Assembly: GCF_014041935.1 (NCBI RefSeq)
Contig: NZ_CP059491.1
Span: forward strand, 1,798,001 to 1,862,000
DNA: 64,000 nucleotides
Direction of reading: 5' to 3'
Origin: Gordonia jinghuaiqii
GTDB lineage: Bacteria > Actinomycetota > Actinomycetes > Mycobacteriales > Mycobacteriaceae
Made by a program: the position numbers and the translations under genes. A model generated the notes under the pieces. That model saw only the letters and a list, made by a program, of their open reading frames with translations, did not search any database and was not told the origin of the DNA. Of the stretch, positions 20,134 to 30,500 are shown in pieces. The stretch's first letter is position 1, and each line of letters starts with the position of its first letter.

Positions 20134-21684
20134 TCAGATCTCCCGGACGATCCGGTACAGGTCGAGCAGCCAGAGCAGGAGCGGCACGATGAGTGCGACG
20201 AGTATGTACTCGCCGATCTCGGCCCAGCGGCGCATCACGGGGGAGAAGTCCTGGCCGGGCGCCACGACGCCGAAGACCAGGGCGGCGACCACGAACACCG
20301 TACCCAGTGCGAATCCGATGACCGGCCACTGGTCGTCGCCGAATGCCAGGCCGGTGAGCAGGGCGATCAGCACCAGCGATCCACCGATGATCAGGGTCGC
20401 GGCCTGGAAGAGGTCACTGTGGGAACGGCCCCGCAGGCACAGCACGACGCCGATGATCGCGGCGTAGAGCGCGTTCTTCCACTCGAATCCGGCCAGCGGC
20501 GAGGCGGTGAGCACGGCTGCGACCGCGGTGACCGCGGCCAGTCCGCCGACGATCCCGGTGAGGTAGGCGTTGGCGATGTACGAGCGTCGTTCCAGGGCGT
20601 CGGCTTTGGGCAGCGCGGTCGCGCCGATGGCGCCGATGCCCTCGATCGCGGGCCGCGGCTCGATGTCGGAGACGTCGATGGCCGCACCCGCGGTCGGGAC
20701 CGGTGGCAGTGGCAGTTTGGCGAGCAGGATCGTCGCGCGCGGGGCGAGTCCGATCATCAGCAGGCCCACCGCGGCGACCACCGCGGCGACGTCGGACACG
20801 GAGGCGTCGATGAGCAGCCTGGCGCCGCAGCCCACGGCGCCGAGCAGCGCGGCGCTGGTCACCGCGCTGTGGGCGGTCGCGCCGACGGCGGTCATCCGGT
20901 AGGTGACCACGGCGGTGACCAGGGTCAGTGCGAAGCCGAGCGTCAGGTGCGCGGCACCGAAGTGGCCCGGGGTCAGGAGCATGCCCGTCGCGAAGGCCAT
21001 GGGTGCGGCACACACCGACAGGATCGTCGAGGTCGGTTCGTCCCGGTAGTACCGCGCGACGATCGTCGCGGCGGTGACCAGGCCGATGACGGCCAGACCC
21101 GACAGGCCCGCGAACCACAGTGCGTCGCTTGATGATCGGGCGGCGACCGGGGACGCGGCGGCGGCCACCGCCGCCACGACGGCCAGGGCATGGCCGAGGA
21201 TTCGCGCGGCGACGGCGGTCCAGCCCACGAACTGGGATTCGTTCAATCGGGCGACCGCGTCGACCACGTCGTCGAAGAGCACGGGCGATTCGCCGGTTCG
21301 CGTGGACGTGAGCAGGAGCAGGTCGCCGTCGCGGATTCCCGACTCCGACAACGATCGATGGAGCGGCAGTGGCTCCTGTCCGACGAGTGCGAGCGTCCAG
21401 CGGTTCTGCCGGTCGTGCGGACGGCCGGGGTTGGCCGCGTCGGCGTCGGGATCGTCGGGGTCGTGCCGGGTGGGATTGCGCGACTCGATCTGTGCGACGA
21501 GGTCGCCGATGAGTCCGGCGACGGGGATGCCCGCCGGTAGCCCGACGTCGAGCTGGGTGTTCCCGCCCAGCACCGACACCCGCACGAGTTGCGGTTCGAT
21601 CGTGGTGTCCGCGCGGCGACGGGCCCCGTTCTGATCCGCGGTCGTGGTCGGGTACCCCGGTGCGAATTCGTCCACAGGTGACAT
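20134..21684 (-). CDS. eccD: Type VII secretion integral membrane protein EccD
   Basis: A 516-aa protein with an N-terminal ubiquitin-like domain (about 20-110, LVRVSVLGGNTQLDVGLPAG) and a polytopic C-terminal part with about eleven hydrophobic helices. EccD forms the membrane channel core with EccB, EccC and EccE. I place the start at ATG 21684, preceded by ggggagg; the longer frame to 21726 runs into the divergent eccC promoter region. It is the ESX-4 type by position next to eccC, mycP and rplM. Confidence 0.94.
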   Translation of the reverse strand: MSPVDEFAPGYPTTTADQNGARRRADTTIEPQLVRVSVLGGNTQLDVGLPAGIPVAGLIGDLVAQIESRNPTRHDPDDPDADAANPGRPHDRQNRWTLALVGQEPLPLHRSLSESGIRDGDLLLLTSTRTGESPVLFDDVVDAVARLNESQFVGWTAVAARILGHALAVVAAVAAAASPVAARSSSDALWFAGLSGLAVIGLVTAATIVARYYRDEPTSTILSVCAAPMAFATGMLLTPGHFGAAHLTLGFALTLVTAVVTYRMTAVGATAHSAVTSAALLGAVGCGARLLIDASVSDVAAVVAAVGLLMIGLAPRATILLAKLPLPPVPTAGAAIDVSDIEPRPAIEGIGAIGATALPKADALERRSYIANAYLTGIVGGLAAVTAVAAVLTASPLAGFEWKNALYAAIIGVVLCLRGRSHSDLFQAATLIIGGSLVLIALLTGLAFGDDQWPVIGFALGTVFVVAALVFGVVAPGQDFSPVMRRWAEIGEYILVALIVPLLLWLLDLYRIVREI

Positions 21685-21781
21685 CAGGTCAATCCTCCCC
21701 CTGGGTTCAGCAGCTAACATAGCCAACTTCAGCGGGTTTGACCGCCGGCGGATACACAGACCGACACGTCAGGGGGAACGC

Positions 21782-24700
21782 GTGGTCACGACGACCGAGG
21801 GTTTCGTGCGTCGTCCGCGCATCACTCCGCCGCGCACGCCGGGCGGCGAGGTCAACATCCAGGCGCCGCCGGACGTTCCGCGTGTGGTCCCGGGGAACCT
21901 GCTCATGAAGCTGCTCCCGGTGGTCATGGTGGTCGCGGTGATCGGCATGGTGTCGCTGATGCTGGTCACCGGCGGCCGGAACATCCTGTCCAACCCGCTG
22001 TTCATGATGTTCCCGTTGATGATGCTGATGTCGATGTTCGGCATGTTCGCCGCAGGAGGGCGCGGCGGCGGCAAACGCGCCGGTGAGCTCAACGAGGAAC
22101 GCAAGGACTACTTCCGCTATCTCGGGCAGCTGCGCAGTCAGGTCTTCGACACCGTCGACAACCAGCGCGCGGCCCGCACCTGGAGTCATCCCGATCCCCG
22201 CGCCCTTCCCGACGTCATCGGCAGCAGGCGGATGTGGGAGCGGCGTCCCGGCGACAACGACTTCGCCCATGTCCGCGTGGGAGTCGGCGTCCAGCGTCTC
22301 GCCACCCGGCTCATGCCGCCCGAGACCGGCCCGCTCGAGGACATCGAACCGGTGTCGATGGTGGCACTCCGACGTTTCGTCCGAACGCATTCGGCGGTGT
22401 ACCGCCTGCCCACGTCGATCTCTCTGCGCGGCTTCCCGGCGATCAACATCGAGGGGGCGCGTCAGGAGACCCGCGAGCTCATCCGCTCGATGATCGTCGA
22501 ACTGTGCGCCTTCCACGGACCCGACCACCTCCACATCGGCATCGTCACCGGCGATCCGGCCGGCGAGGCCTGGGATTGGGCCAAATGGCTTCCGCACGTG
22601 GGACATCCGACGCTGCGTGACGGCATCGGGCCGATGCGGATGATCTACCCGACGCTGGCCGACCTGGAGAACTCGATGGCCGCGGATCTGCTGGAGCGCG
22701 GCCGGTTCAGCCGGTCGGCACCGCCGAGCGGAAACCGCGCGCACCTGGTGGTCGTCATCGACGACGGCTATGTGGCCGGCGACGAACGCATCATCAACGA
22801 CGCGGGTATGGAGGGTGTCACCGTCCTCGACCTGACGGCCCCGCCCGACGGTCTGGCGGTGCGGCGCGGCCTGCAGCTCGTCGTCCGGGGCGGCAAGGTC
22901 GCCGCGCGCAGCGCGGCCGGTGTCGAGGAGTTCGCCGACATGGACTTGCTGACCATCGCCGAGGCGGAGGCCATCGCGCGGCGGATGGCCCGCTACCGGC
23001 TGGCCACCGCGGCGACGCTGGCCAACCTCGAATCCGAGGCCACCTCCGCCGATCCCGGCCTGCCGGCGCTGCTCGGCATCGACGACGCCGCCCGATTCGA
23101 CCCGGCCACCGCATGGCGGGGCCGCAGCGGCCGGGAACGACTGCGGGTGCCGATCGGCTACACCCCGACCGGGGCGCCGGTCGAACTCGACATCAAGGAG
23201 AGCGCGCACGGCGGCATGGGACCGCACGGCCTGTGCATCGGTGCGACGGGTTCGGGTAAGTCGGAGTTCCTGCGCACGTTGGTGCTCGCGATGCTCGCGA
23301 CGCATTCGCCGACCGAACTCAACCTCGTCCTCGTCGACTTCAAGGGCGGCGCCACCTTCCTGGGCCTCGAGTCCGCGCCCCACGTCGCCGCGATCATCAC
23401 CAACCTCGAGCAGGAACTGTCGATGGTCGACCGCATGAAAGACGCGCTGTCGGGGGAGATGAACCGCCGTCAGGAGGTCCTGCGGGCCGCGGGCAACTAC
23501 GCCAACGTCGCCGACTACGAGCGCGCACGCGCCTCGGGCGTTCGCCTCGAACCGATGCCCGCACTCTTCATCGTCGTCGACGAGTTCTCCGAACTGCTTT
23601 CGCAGAAACCCGATTTCGCCGAACTGTTCGTCGCGATCGGGCGACTCGGCCGCTCGCTGCACATCCATCTGTTGCTCGCCTCGCAGCGGCTCGAGGAGGG
23701 CAAGTTGCGCGGCCTCGACTCGCACCTGTCCTACCGGATCGGACTGAAGACCTTCTCCGCCAACGAATCCCGTTCGGTGCTGGGTGTTCCCGATGCCTAC
23801 CACCTGCCCAGCGTCCCGGGATCGGCCTACCTCAAGTGTGACTCGGCAGACCCGGTGCGCTTCAACACCTCCTACGTCTCGGGTCCCTACTACTCGCCGA
23901 CCATCGCCGAGACCTCCGACGCGACGACCACCCCGTCGGCCCGGCTGGGCAACCTCAAGGTCTTCACCGCCCTTCCGGTACCCCTGGACTCCGGCGCCTC
24001 GCGTTCGTTGCTCGATCACGCCGAGAGTCTGCTCGACGAGGAGCCGCCGGCACCGGAGTCGCCGGCCGACTTCGAGCCGGTGTCGGCGCCCGTGCCGACG
24101 CTGATGGAGACGATCATCGGGCGCATGGCGACGGCCGGCCCGCCCGCGCACCGCGTGTGGCTGCCCCCGCTGGACTCCTCGCCGACCGTGGAACACCTTC
24201 TCGGCGAACGTGACTGGGCACGACCGGCGATGCCGGGTACGCTCGCGCTGCCGATCGGCATCGTCGACCGGCCCTACGATCAGCGGCGCGATCCGCTCGT
24301 CATCGACCTGTCCGCCGCCGCGGGCAACGTCGCGGTGGTCGGCGGTCCGCAGTCGGGTAAGTCGACCACGCTGCGCACCATCATCATGGCGGCAGCGGCC
24401 TCGCACACCCCGGAGCAGGTGCAGTTCTACTGCCTCGATTTCGGCGGCGGCAGCCTCACCGGCATCGCCGGCCTGCCGCACGTGGGCTCGGTCGCCTCGC
24501 GCGGCGACATGGATGCGGTGCGGCGGACGGTCGCCGAGGTCGGCGCGATCGTCCGCGCGCGTGAGTTGCTGTTCGCGCGGCTCGGCATCGAGTCGATGCG
24601 GGACTACCGGGCACGCCGGGCGTCGTGGTTCGCCTCCGGTGTCCTCGCACCCGACGATCCCCTGGCAGAGGACCGCTTCGGCGACGTCTTCCTCGTGCTC

Positions 24701-25858
24701 GACGGCATCAATGTGCTGCGCACCGAACTCGAGTCACTCGAAGAACAGATCACCGCCATCGTCGCGCAGGGGCTGAGCTTCGGTGTCCACGTGATCGTGA
24801 GCGCCTCCCGGTGGGCCGAGGTGCGCCCGGCCGTCCGCGACCTGATGGGAACCCGCATCGAGCTGCGGCTCGGTGACCCGTCGGACTCCGACATGGGCCG
24901 CCGCGCGGCGACGCTCGTCCCGCAGAACCGGCCGGGGCGCGGCCTCACCGCACAGGAACTGCACATGCTCATCGCGCTGCCCCGGCTGGACTCGGTCAGC
25001 AGCGCCGAATCGTTGCCCGCGGGCGTCGCACAGTCGGTGGACATGCTCGTGGCGGCCTACCCGGGACGGTCGGCGATGGCGGTGCGCAAGCTGAGCACCG
25101 AGATCGATTTCGACGCGGTGCAGCGCGCGGTCGCCGAAGCCGGGATCACGTTGTCGCCCAACAAGGTGGCCATCGGCGTCGGCGAGCTCGAACTCGCGCC
25201 GGTGATCCTCGACTTCGACGCACAGCCGCATTTCATGGCGTTCGCCGATGTCGAGCACGGCAAGACCAACCTGTTGCGCACGATCGTCACCGGTCTCGTC
25301 GCCGGCGCGACGCCCGACGAGGTGCGGATCGTCTTCATCGACTACCGCCGCACCATGCTCGGGATCATCGACGGCGACCACCTCGCCGGGTATGCGAGCT
25401 CGCCCGATCGTGCGGCGTCGCTGATGAACGAGCTGGCGGTCTACCTCAAGAGCCGGATGCCACCGGATGACGTGACCGTCCAGCAGTTGCGCGACCGCAC
25501 GTGGCTGGCGGGTCAGCCCGAGGTGTACGTGGTGGTCGACGACTACGACATGGTGGCCACGTCGTCGGGCAACCCGATGGCGCCGATCGTCGAACTCGCC
25601 TCCCACGCCCGCGACATCGGCTTGCACATCGTGCTCGCGCGCCGGTCGGGAGGTCTGGGCAGGGCGATGTTCGACCCGTTGATCGCCCGGCTCAAGGATC
25701 TGTCGTCGGACATCCTGCTCATGAGCGGCGATCGCGACGAGGGGTTCATCACCGGTCGTTCACGGTTGCAGTCGCTCGTGCCGGGCCGCGGTGAACTGGT
25801 GTCCCGTATCCGGCCCCAGGAGATGATCCAGGTCGCCCACCTCCCGTTTCCGGAATAG
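21782..25858 (+). CDS. eccC: Type VII secretion ATPase EccC (fused EccCa/EccCb)
   Basis: A 1358-aa FtsK/SpoIIIE-type motor with two N-terminal transmembrane helices (about 40-90) and three ATPase domains. Walker A motifs are GATGSGKS (487-494), GGPQSGKS (854-861) and the degenerate ADVEHGKT (1155-1162), where the first Gly is Ala. Walker B of domain 1 is in LFIVVDEFSEL. The first domain energises secretion and the later ones bind the C-terminal signal of Esx dimers. GTG 21782 follows agggggaa. It diverges from eccD across a 97-bp shared promoter region, as in ESX-4. Confidence 0.96.
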   Translation: MVTTTEGFVRRPRITPPRTPGGEVNIQAPPDVPRVVPGNLLMKLLPVVMVVAVIGMVSLMLVTGGRNILSNPLFMMFPLMMLMSMFGMFAAGGRGGGKRAGELNEERKDYFRYLGQLRSQVFDTVDNQRAARTWSHPDPRALPDVIGSRRMWERRPGDNDFAHVRVGVGVQRLATRLMPPETGPLEDIEPVSMVALRRFVRTHSAVYRLPTSISLRGFPAINIEGARQETRELIRSMIVELCAFHGPDHLHIGIVTGDPAGEAWDWAKWLPHVGHPTLRDGIGPMRMIYPTLADLENSMAADLLERGRFSRSAPPSGNRAHLVVVIDDGYVAGDERIINDAGMEGVTVLDLTAPPDGLAVRRGLQLVVRGGKVAARSAAGVEEFADMDLLTIAEAEAIARRMARYRLATAATLANLESEATSADPGLPALLGIDDAARFDPATAWRGRSGRERLRVPIGYTPTGAPVELDIKESAHGGMGPHGLCIGATGSGKSEFLRTLVLAMLATHSPTELNLVLVDFKGGATFLGLESAPHVAAIITNLEQELSMVDRMKDALSGEMNRRQEVLRAAGNYANVADYERARASGVRLEPMPALFIVVDEFSELLSQKPDFAELFVAIGRLGRSLHIHLLLASQRLEEGKLRGLDSHLSYRIGLKTFSANESRSVLGVPDAYHLPSVPGSAYLKCDSADPVRFNTSYVSGPYYSPTIAETSDATTTPSARLGNLKVFTALPVPLDSGASRSLLDHAESLLDEEPPAPESPADFEPVSAPVPTLMETIIGRMATAGPPAHRVWLPPLDSSPTVEHLLGERDWARPAMPGTLALPIGIVDRPYDQRRDPLVIDLSAAAGNVAVVGGPQSGKSTTLRTIIMAAAASHTPEQVQFYCLDFGGGSLTGIAGLPHVGSVASRGDMDAVRRTVAEVGAIVRARELLFARLGIESMRDYRARRASWFASGVLAPDDPLAEDRFGDVFLVLDGINVLRTELESLEEQITAIVAQGLSFGVHVIVSASRWAEVRPAVRDLMGTRIELRLGDPSDSDMGRRAATLVPQNRPGRGLTAQELHMLIALPRLDSVSSAESLPAGVAQSVDMLVAAYPGRSAMAVRKLSTEIDFDAVQRAVAEAGITLSPNKVAIGVGELELAPVILDFDAQPHFMAFADVEHGKTNLLRTIVTGLVAGATPDEVRIVFIDYRRTMLGIIDGDHLAGYASSPDRAASLMNELAVYLKSRMPPDDVTVQQLRDRTWLAGQPEVYVVVDDYDMVATSSGNPMAPIVELASHARDIGLHIVLARRSGGLGRAMFDPLIARLKDLSSDILLMSGDRDEGFITGRSRLQSLVPGRGELVSRIRPQEMIQVAHLPFPE

Positions 25859-25872
25859 GGCGGAGCACCCTC

Positions 25873-27276
25873 ATGGCGGATCCCCGGTCGGCAGGCATCA
25901 GGGTCCCCGGCTCCGCACGTGCCGATCCGGGTGAGCCGATCGTGGTCGACCTCGCCTTCGGCCGACCCCGGATCTGGGAGCCGGACACCGGACTCCGTCA
26001 CCCCGATCGCGATGTCCGGTACCTGCTCGACAATGTCGACGAGATGACCGTGGTGCTCGACGGGCAACGTGCCCACACCCGGCAGGCCTGGCAGCGAGTG
26101 TTCGCCGGGCTCGGTCTGGCCGCCTCGGGTGACCGGGCCCGGCCGATGATCGTCGGCCACCCGAGTACCTGGGGTCATCGGCGTGCATCGTCGCTGGCCG
26201 ATGCCGGCGGACGGGTGCCGGTGGAGCTCGTGCCGCGCGCCGTCTTGATCGCGCGCAGCCACGCCGATCTCACCGTTCAGCGATGCGCCGTCGTGGAGAC
26301 CACTCACATTCCGCAGCCGCCCGCCGACCCGGCGCACCCACGGCCTGCCGTCTGGGACGTGCAGATCGTGCGTCGGCGTCCGGAGGGCTGGACCGTCGAA
26401 CGGTCCGGTGTGATCGACCACGACACCAAAGCCAAAGGCACACAGACTGTCTCGGCAGACCGAAGTGATCCGGTCGGTGAGTCCGTCGTCTCGGTCGTCG
26501 ACGACACCGTCGAGGCCGTGTTCGTCGACGGCGACGACCCGGCCGAGGTGTCCTCGGCGATCGAGCTGATCGCGGCGCACGCCATCGCGGGGCGGGTGGT
26601 CGCGGTCGACCGTGATCTCGTCGTCCGGCACGGTCGTCGAACCGGCGGCACCGCCGACGACGCCGTTCCGGTGACCCGCGACCCCGCCACGGTCGCCGCC
26701 GCGACGGCCGGCCCGCGGGTCGCGTGGCGGGATCGCCGGGTGCTGGTCGGCGCGGCAGCGATGGCCGCGCTGGTCGTGATCGGGGCGACCGCCGTGGGTG
26801 TGTGGCAACGCGACACCGCTCCCGCCGCCGCGTCCTCGGACGTCGCTCTCGGACGCGCGGCGATGACCGTGCCCAGCGACTGGCGACAGACCGAGCAGGA
26901 CACTCCGAGCGACACCACCGACGACCCCACCACCTCCCGGGCGGTGTTCGTCGACGCCGACGACGGCCGGCGCATCATCGCCGTGCTCACCGAACTGCGC
27001 AGCGGGTCGACCCGCGAATCGGTGGCGACCAGCCTGCGCAACCGCATCGATCAGCGCGGCGATGCGGTGGTGACCGAGTTCTCCGCCGCCACGCGATACG
27101 CGGGTCGTGACGTGATCAGCTACCGCGAGGCGCCCGCGTCCGGCGGCGCCATCCGCTGGTACGTCGTGGTCGACGGCGGATTGCAACTGTCGATCGGCTG
27201 CCAGGCCGGCACCGCGGCCGAGCCGGTCGACGCCGAGTGCGCGCAGGCCGTCCGGAGCATCCGCGTGGGGCAGTAG
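25873..27276 (+). CDS. Type VII secretion-associated protein, Rv3446c-like
   Basis: A 467-aa protein 14 bp after eccC. The N-terminal 270 residues include an actin/Hsp70-like fold candidate (DLAFGRPRIWEP near the start, and VPRAVLIARSHADLTVQRCAVVE). One transmembrane helix spans about 291-310 (VLVGAAAMAALVVIGATAVG), and a C-terminal extracytoplasmic domain of about 150 residues ends QAVRSIRVGQ. M. tuberculosis Rv3446c has the same position and layout. Its role in secretion is unknown. In M. tuberculosis the next genes are esxU and esxT; here only 173 bp separate it from rplM and no Esx gene fits. Confidence 0.8.
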   Translation: MADPRSAGIRVPGSARADPGEPIVVDLAFGRPRIWEPDTGLRHPDRDVRYLLDNVDEMTVVLDGQRAHTRQAWQRVFAGLGLAASGDRARPMIVGHPSTWGHRRASSLADAGGRVPVELVPRAVLIARSHADLTVQRCAVVETTHIPQPPADPAHPRPAVWDVQIVRRRPEGWTVERSGVIDHDTKAKGTQTVSADRSDPVGESVVSVVDDTVEAVFVDGDDPAEVSSAIELIAAHAIAGRVVAVDRDLVVRHGRRTGGTADDAVPVTRDPATVAAATAGPRVAWRDRRVLVGAAAMAALVVIGATAVGVWQRDTAPAAASSDVALGRAAMTVPSDWRQTEQDTPSDTTDDPTTSRAVFVDADDGRRIIAVLTELRSGSTRESVATSLRNRIDQRGDAVVTEFSAATRYAGRDVISYREAPASGGAIRWYVVVDGGLQLSIGCQAGTAAEPVDAECAQAVRSIRVGQ

Positions 27277-27284
27277 TGGGCGTT

Positions 27285-27314
27285 TTGACCCTGACCTGCA
27301 CTCTCGCGTAACCT
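27285..27314 (+). promoter_or_regulatory. Sigma-A-type promoter of the rplM-rpsI-glmM operon
   Basis: TTGACC (27285-27290) and TAACCT (27309-27314) are separated by 18 bp, close to the vegetative consensus. The 135-nt leader downstream contains a small hairpin around the palindrome acacacgtgtgt (27342-27353) and a direct gttgagga Shine-Dalgarno region before the GTG start. Confidence 0.65.
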
Positions 27315-27449
27315 GGATCGCTGGTGCTCGGCGCCTGCCATACACACGTGTGTGCAGGTCAGCAGAGGCCCGGGTCCCCACTGGTCGCCGGGAACAACCT
27401 CCGCCGAACGCCTGACCAGCACCCAAAAGACAAGAGTTGAGGACCGACT

Positions 27450-27893
27450 GTGCCTACCTACACCCCGAAGGCCGGTGACATCACACGTACGTGGCATGTC
27501 ATCGATGCCACCGACGTGGTGCTCGGCCGGCTGGCCGTGCAGAGCGCCAACCTGCTCCGCGGCAAGCACAAGCCGACCTACGCCCCGCACATGGACGGTG
27601 GCGACTTCGTCGTCATCATCAACGCGGAGAAGGTCGCGCTGACCAACAACAAGGCCGACCGCAAGCTGAACTACACCCACTCCGGCCATCCCGGTGGGCT
27701 CAAGTCCCGCACGACCGCCGAGCTGCTCGCGACCTACCCCGAGCGCGTGCTCGAGAAGGCCATCAAGGGCATGCTGCCGTCGACCAAGCTCGGTCACGCC
27801 ATGGCTTCGAAGCTGAAGGTCTACGCAGGCCCGAATCATCCGCACGCGGCCCAGCGCCCCGTCCCCTTCGAGATCAAGCAGGTGGCTCAGTGA
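27450..27893 (+). CDS. rplM: 50S ribosomal protein L13
   Basis: A 147-aa L13 of normal length with the conserved [42 protein letters not shown] and [13 protein letters not shown] segments. L13 is an early-assembling 23S rRNA-binding protein. It is first in the rplM-rpsI-glmM unit, and its stop overlaps the rpsI start as GTGA. Downstream order matches M. tuberculosis Rv3443c-Rv3441c. Confidence 0.98.
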   Translation: MPTYTPKAGDITRTWHVIDATDVVLGRLAVQSANLLRGKHKPTYAPHMDGGDFVVIINAEKVALTNNKADRKLNYTHSGHPGGLKSRTTAELLATYPERVLEKAIKGMLPSTKLGHAMASKLKVYAGPNHPHAAQRPVPFEIKQVAQ

Positions 27894-28441
27894 GCAACGA
27901 GAACATCAACGACGCCGTCGAAGAGGTCGTGGAAGTCATCGAGGCCGTGGAAGCCGTCGATCCGGTGGATGTCGTGGAGGCCGTCGAAGACGCCGCTGAC
28001 GACTACGACGACGTCGTCGTCGCCGTCGAAGAGGTCCGTGAGCCGATCGTCATCGATCGTCCGATCCAGACCGTCGGTCGCCGCAAGGAGGCCGTCGTCC
28101 GCGTTCGCATGATGCCGGGCACCGGTGGGTTCACCCTCAACGGCCGCTCGCTGGAGGAGTACTTCCCCAACAAGGTGCACCAGCAGCTCATCAAGGCGCC
28201 GCTGGTCCTCGTCGAGCGCACCGAGTCGTTCGACATCTACGCCAAGCTCGTCGGCGGCGGCCCCTCGGGCCAGGCAGGCGCGCTGCGTCTGGCGATCGCC
28301 CGCGCACTCATCGACGTCACCCCCGAGGATCGCCCCGCCCTGAAGAAGGCCGGCTTCCTCACCCGTGACCCGCGTGCGGTCGAGCGCAAGAAGTACGGCC
28401 TGAAGAAGGCTCGCAAGGCGTCGCAGTACTCCAAGCGCTGA
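27890..28441 (+). CDS. rpsI: 30S ribosomal protein S9 with a long acidic N-terminal extension
   Basis: A 183-aa S9. The ribosomal core begins near residue 60 ([16 protein letters not shown]), includes [15 protein letters not shown] and [19 protein letters not shown], and ends with the conserved basic tail ASQYSKR that reaches the decoding centre. The first 57 residues are an unusual acidic Val/Glu/Asp-rich extension ([20 protein letters not shown]). The GTG start at 27890 is fixed by the GTGA overlap with rplM. Some actinobacterial S9 proteins have short extensions; this one is long. Confidence 0.97.
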   Translation: MSNENINDAVEEVVEVIEAVEAVDPVDVVEAVEDAADDYDDVVVAVEEVREPIVIDRPIQTVGRRKEAVVRVRMMPGTGGFTLNGRSLEEYFPNKVHQQLIKAPLVLVERTESFDIYAKLVGGGPSGQAGALRLAIARALIDVTPEDRPALKKAGFLTRDPRAVERKKYGLKKARKASQYSKR

Positions 28442-28443
28442 TC

Positions 28444-29790
28444 TTGGCACGCCTTTTCGGCACCGACGGCGTCCGAGGCCTGGCCAACGCAGAGCTCACC
28501 CCAGAGCTCGCGTTGCGCCTGGCCTCGGCCGCCGCGGTCGTTTTCTCAGCAAGTTCCGGCACAGATTCCAACCGGCGCCCGCGTGCGGTGGTCGGACGCG
28601 ACCCGCGGGCCTCCGGCGAGATGCTCGAGGCCGCCGTCTGCGCGGGGCTCGCCGCCACCGGCGTCGACGCGATCCGCGTCGGCACCGTGCCCACCCCGGC
28701 GGTTGCCTTCCTGACCGCGGACTACCACGCCGATCTCGGTGTGATGATCTCCGCATCGCACAACCCGATGCCCGACAACGGGATCAAATTCTTCTCCGCC
28801 GGCGGACACAAACTCGACGACGCGGTCGAGGACCGTATCGAGGCCGCGATGGACGAGGACTTCGACCGCCCGATCGGCGCCGCCGTCGGACGCATTCTCG
28901 ACGCCCCCGATGCGGGTGACCGCTACCGCGGCCACCTCGCGCAGGCGATCGACACACGGCTCGACGGCCTGACCGTCGTCGTGGACTGTGCGCACGGCGC
29001 CGCCTCGCAGCTCGCGCCGCTGGCCTACGCCGACGCCGGTGCGACCGTCATCGCCATCCACGCCGAACCCGACGGCCTCAACATCAACGCCGACTGCGGG
29101 TCCACGCACATGGGCAAGCTGCAGGCGGCGGTGCTCGAACACGGCGCCGACCTCGGTCTCGCCCACGATGGCGACGCCGACCGCTGCCTCGCGGTCGACT
29201 CGACCGGGCAGATCGTCGACGGCGACGCGATCATGGCCGTGCTGGCGACCTCCCTGCGCGACCAGGGCAAGTTGCACGACAACGTCCTCGTCGCGACCGT
29301 GATGAGCAATCTCGGACTGCATCTGGCGATGCGCGACGCCGGGATCACGGTGCACACCACCGCGGTCGGCGACCGTTACGTCGTCGAGGAACTGCGCCGC
29401 GGTGGCTACTCGATCGGTGGCGAACAGTCCGGTCACATCGTGGTGCCGGGATCGGGAACCACGGGCGACGGCACGTTGACCGGTCTGATGCTCATGGCGC
29501 GCATGGCTACCACGTCGTCGCGACTGGCCGACCTCGCCGGCATCGTGACGGTGCTGCCGCAGGAGCTCATCAATGTGCGCGTGTCCGACAAACACGCTGT
29601 GGCGCAATCACACTCGGTCAACGAAGCGGTTGCCGCCGCCGAGGCCGGGCTGGGGGAGACCGGGCGGGTCCTGTTGCGTCCCTCGGGAACCGAGCAGCTC
29701 GTGCGTGTGATGGTCGAGGCCGCGACGGCCGAGCAGGCGCTGTCGGTGGCACGTCGTCTCGCCGACGTCGTCCGGGCCGCGGGCGCATGA
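28444..29790 (+). CDS. glmM: Phosphoglucosamine mutase
   Basis: A 448-aa enzyme converting glucosamine 6-phosphate to glucosamine 1-phosphate for UDP-GlcNAc synthesis. The phosphoserine motif [13 protein letters not shown], metal loop [11 protein letters not shown], sugar-binding GGEQSGHI and phosphate-binding [12 protein letters not shown] are all present. It uses a TTG start 2 bp after rpsI. The next gene overlaps as ATGA. GlmS, the preceding enzyme, is encoded at 47969-49831, with the catabolic island between. Confidence 0.97.
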   Translation: MARLFGTDGVRGLANAELTPELALRLASAAAVVFSASSGTDSNRRPRAVVGRDPRASGEMLEAAVCAGLAATGVDAIRVGTVPTPAVAFLTADYHADLGVMISASHNPMPDNGIKFFSAGGHKLDDAVEDRIEAAMDEDFDRPIGAAVGRILDAPDAGDRYRGHLAQAIDTRLDGLTVVVDCAHGAASQLAPLAYADAGATVIAIHAEPDGLNINADCGSTHMGKLQAAVLEHGADLGLAHDGDADRCLAVDSTGQIVDGDAIMAVLATSLRDQGKLHDNVLVATVMSNLGLHLAMRDAGITVHTTAVGDRYVVEELRRGGYSIGGEQSGHIVVPGSGTTGDGTLTGLMLMARMATTSSRLADLAGIVTVLPQELINVRVSDKHAVAQSHSVNEAVAAAEAGLGETGRVLLRPSGTEQLVRVMVEAATAEQALSVARRLADVVRAAGA

Positions 29791-30494
29791 CGCCGCAGCC
29801 GGCGCCGCGGGCCGTCCTGTTCGACTTCTCCGGCACCCTGTTCCGCTTCGAGGCGCGTGACGACTGGTTCACCGACCTGCGCGACGACGCGGGGAAGCCG
29901 TTCGACCCCGACCGGCAGGCCACGATCATCCGGCGGATGGTGCAGCCCGTCGGCCTGCCAGACGGTGTCGACGGCGACGATCGAATAGCTTGGGAGAAAA
30001 GGGATCTCGATCCTGCGCTCCATCGCGTCGGCTATCTCGCACTCCTGCGTGCGGCGGGTATGTCGAACGCCGATCAGGCGAACTCGCTCTACGATCGGGT
30101 CCTCGCCCCCGAGTCCTGGGTGCCGTTTGCCGACACCGTCGAGGTGCTGACCCGGCTGTCGGAGGCCGGCGTGCCCATCGGCATAGTCAGCAACATCGCC
30201 TTCGACCTCCGCAAGGTGCTCGCACTGCACGGCGTCGAGGACCTCGTCGGGGCGTATGCACTGTCCTATGAGGTCGGTGCGATCAAACCCGACCCCAGGA
30301 TCTTCCACGCCGCCCTCGATCCGCTCGGTGTGCCCGCCGACGAGGTGCTCATGGTGGGTGACAGCGAGACCGCCGACGGCGGTGCCCGTGCGCTGGGATG
30401 TTCGTTCGCACTGGTGCACGACGTGCCGCCGGCGCAGCGGCCGACCGCTCTGCTCGATGCCGTGACCGCTCACGGCATCGAGCTTCGCGCCTGA
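29787..30494 (+). CDS. HAD-superfamily hydrolase
   Basis: A 235-aa haloacid dehalogenase-like phosphatase. Motif I is FDFSGTLFR; note that the second Asp of the usual DxD is Ser, which is seen in some HAD members and weakens the phosphatase prediction. Motif II is in [11 protein letters not shown], motif III is the Lys of [10 protein letters not shown], and motif IV is [11 protein letters not shown]. The cap domain spans roughly 20-105. Translation is coupled to glmM by an ATGA overlap. The substrate is unknown. It is convergent with the island that follows. Confidence 0.85.
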   Translation: MTPQPAPRAVLFDFSGTLFRFEARDDWFTDLRDDAGKPFDPDRQATIIRRMVQPVGLPDGVDGDDRIAWEKRDLDPALHRVGYLALLRAAGMSNADQANSLYDRVLAPESWVPFADTVEVLTRLSEAGVPIGIVSNIAFDLRKVLALHGVEDLVGAYALSYEVGAIKPDPRIFHAALDPLGVPADEVLMVGDSETADGGARALGCSFALVHDVPPAQRPTALLDAVTAHGIELRA

Positions 30495-30500
30495 GACGAC

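Noticed and set aside
21707..24481. 924-codon open frame on the minus strand
   Set aside because: It is entirely antisense to eccC, has no family motif and is Arg/His/Gly-rich, which is the normal by-product of high-GC third codon positions.
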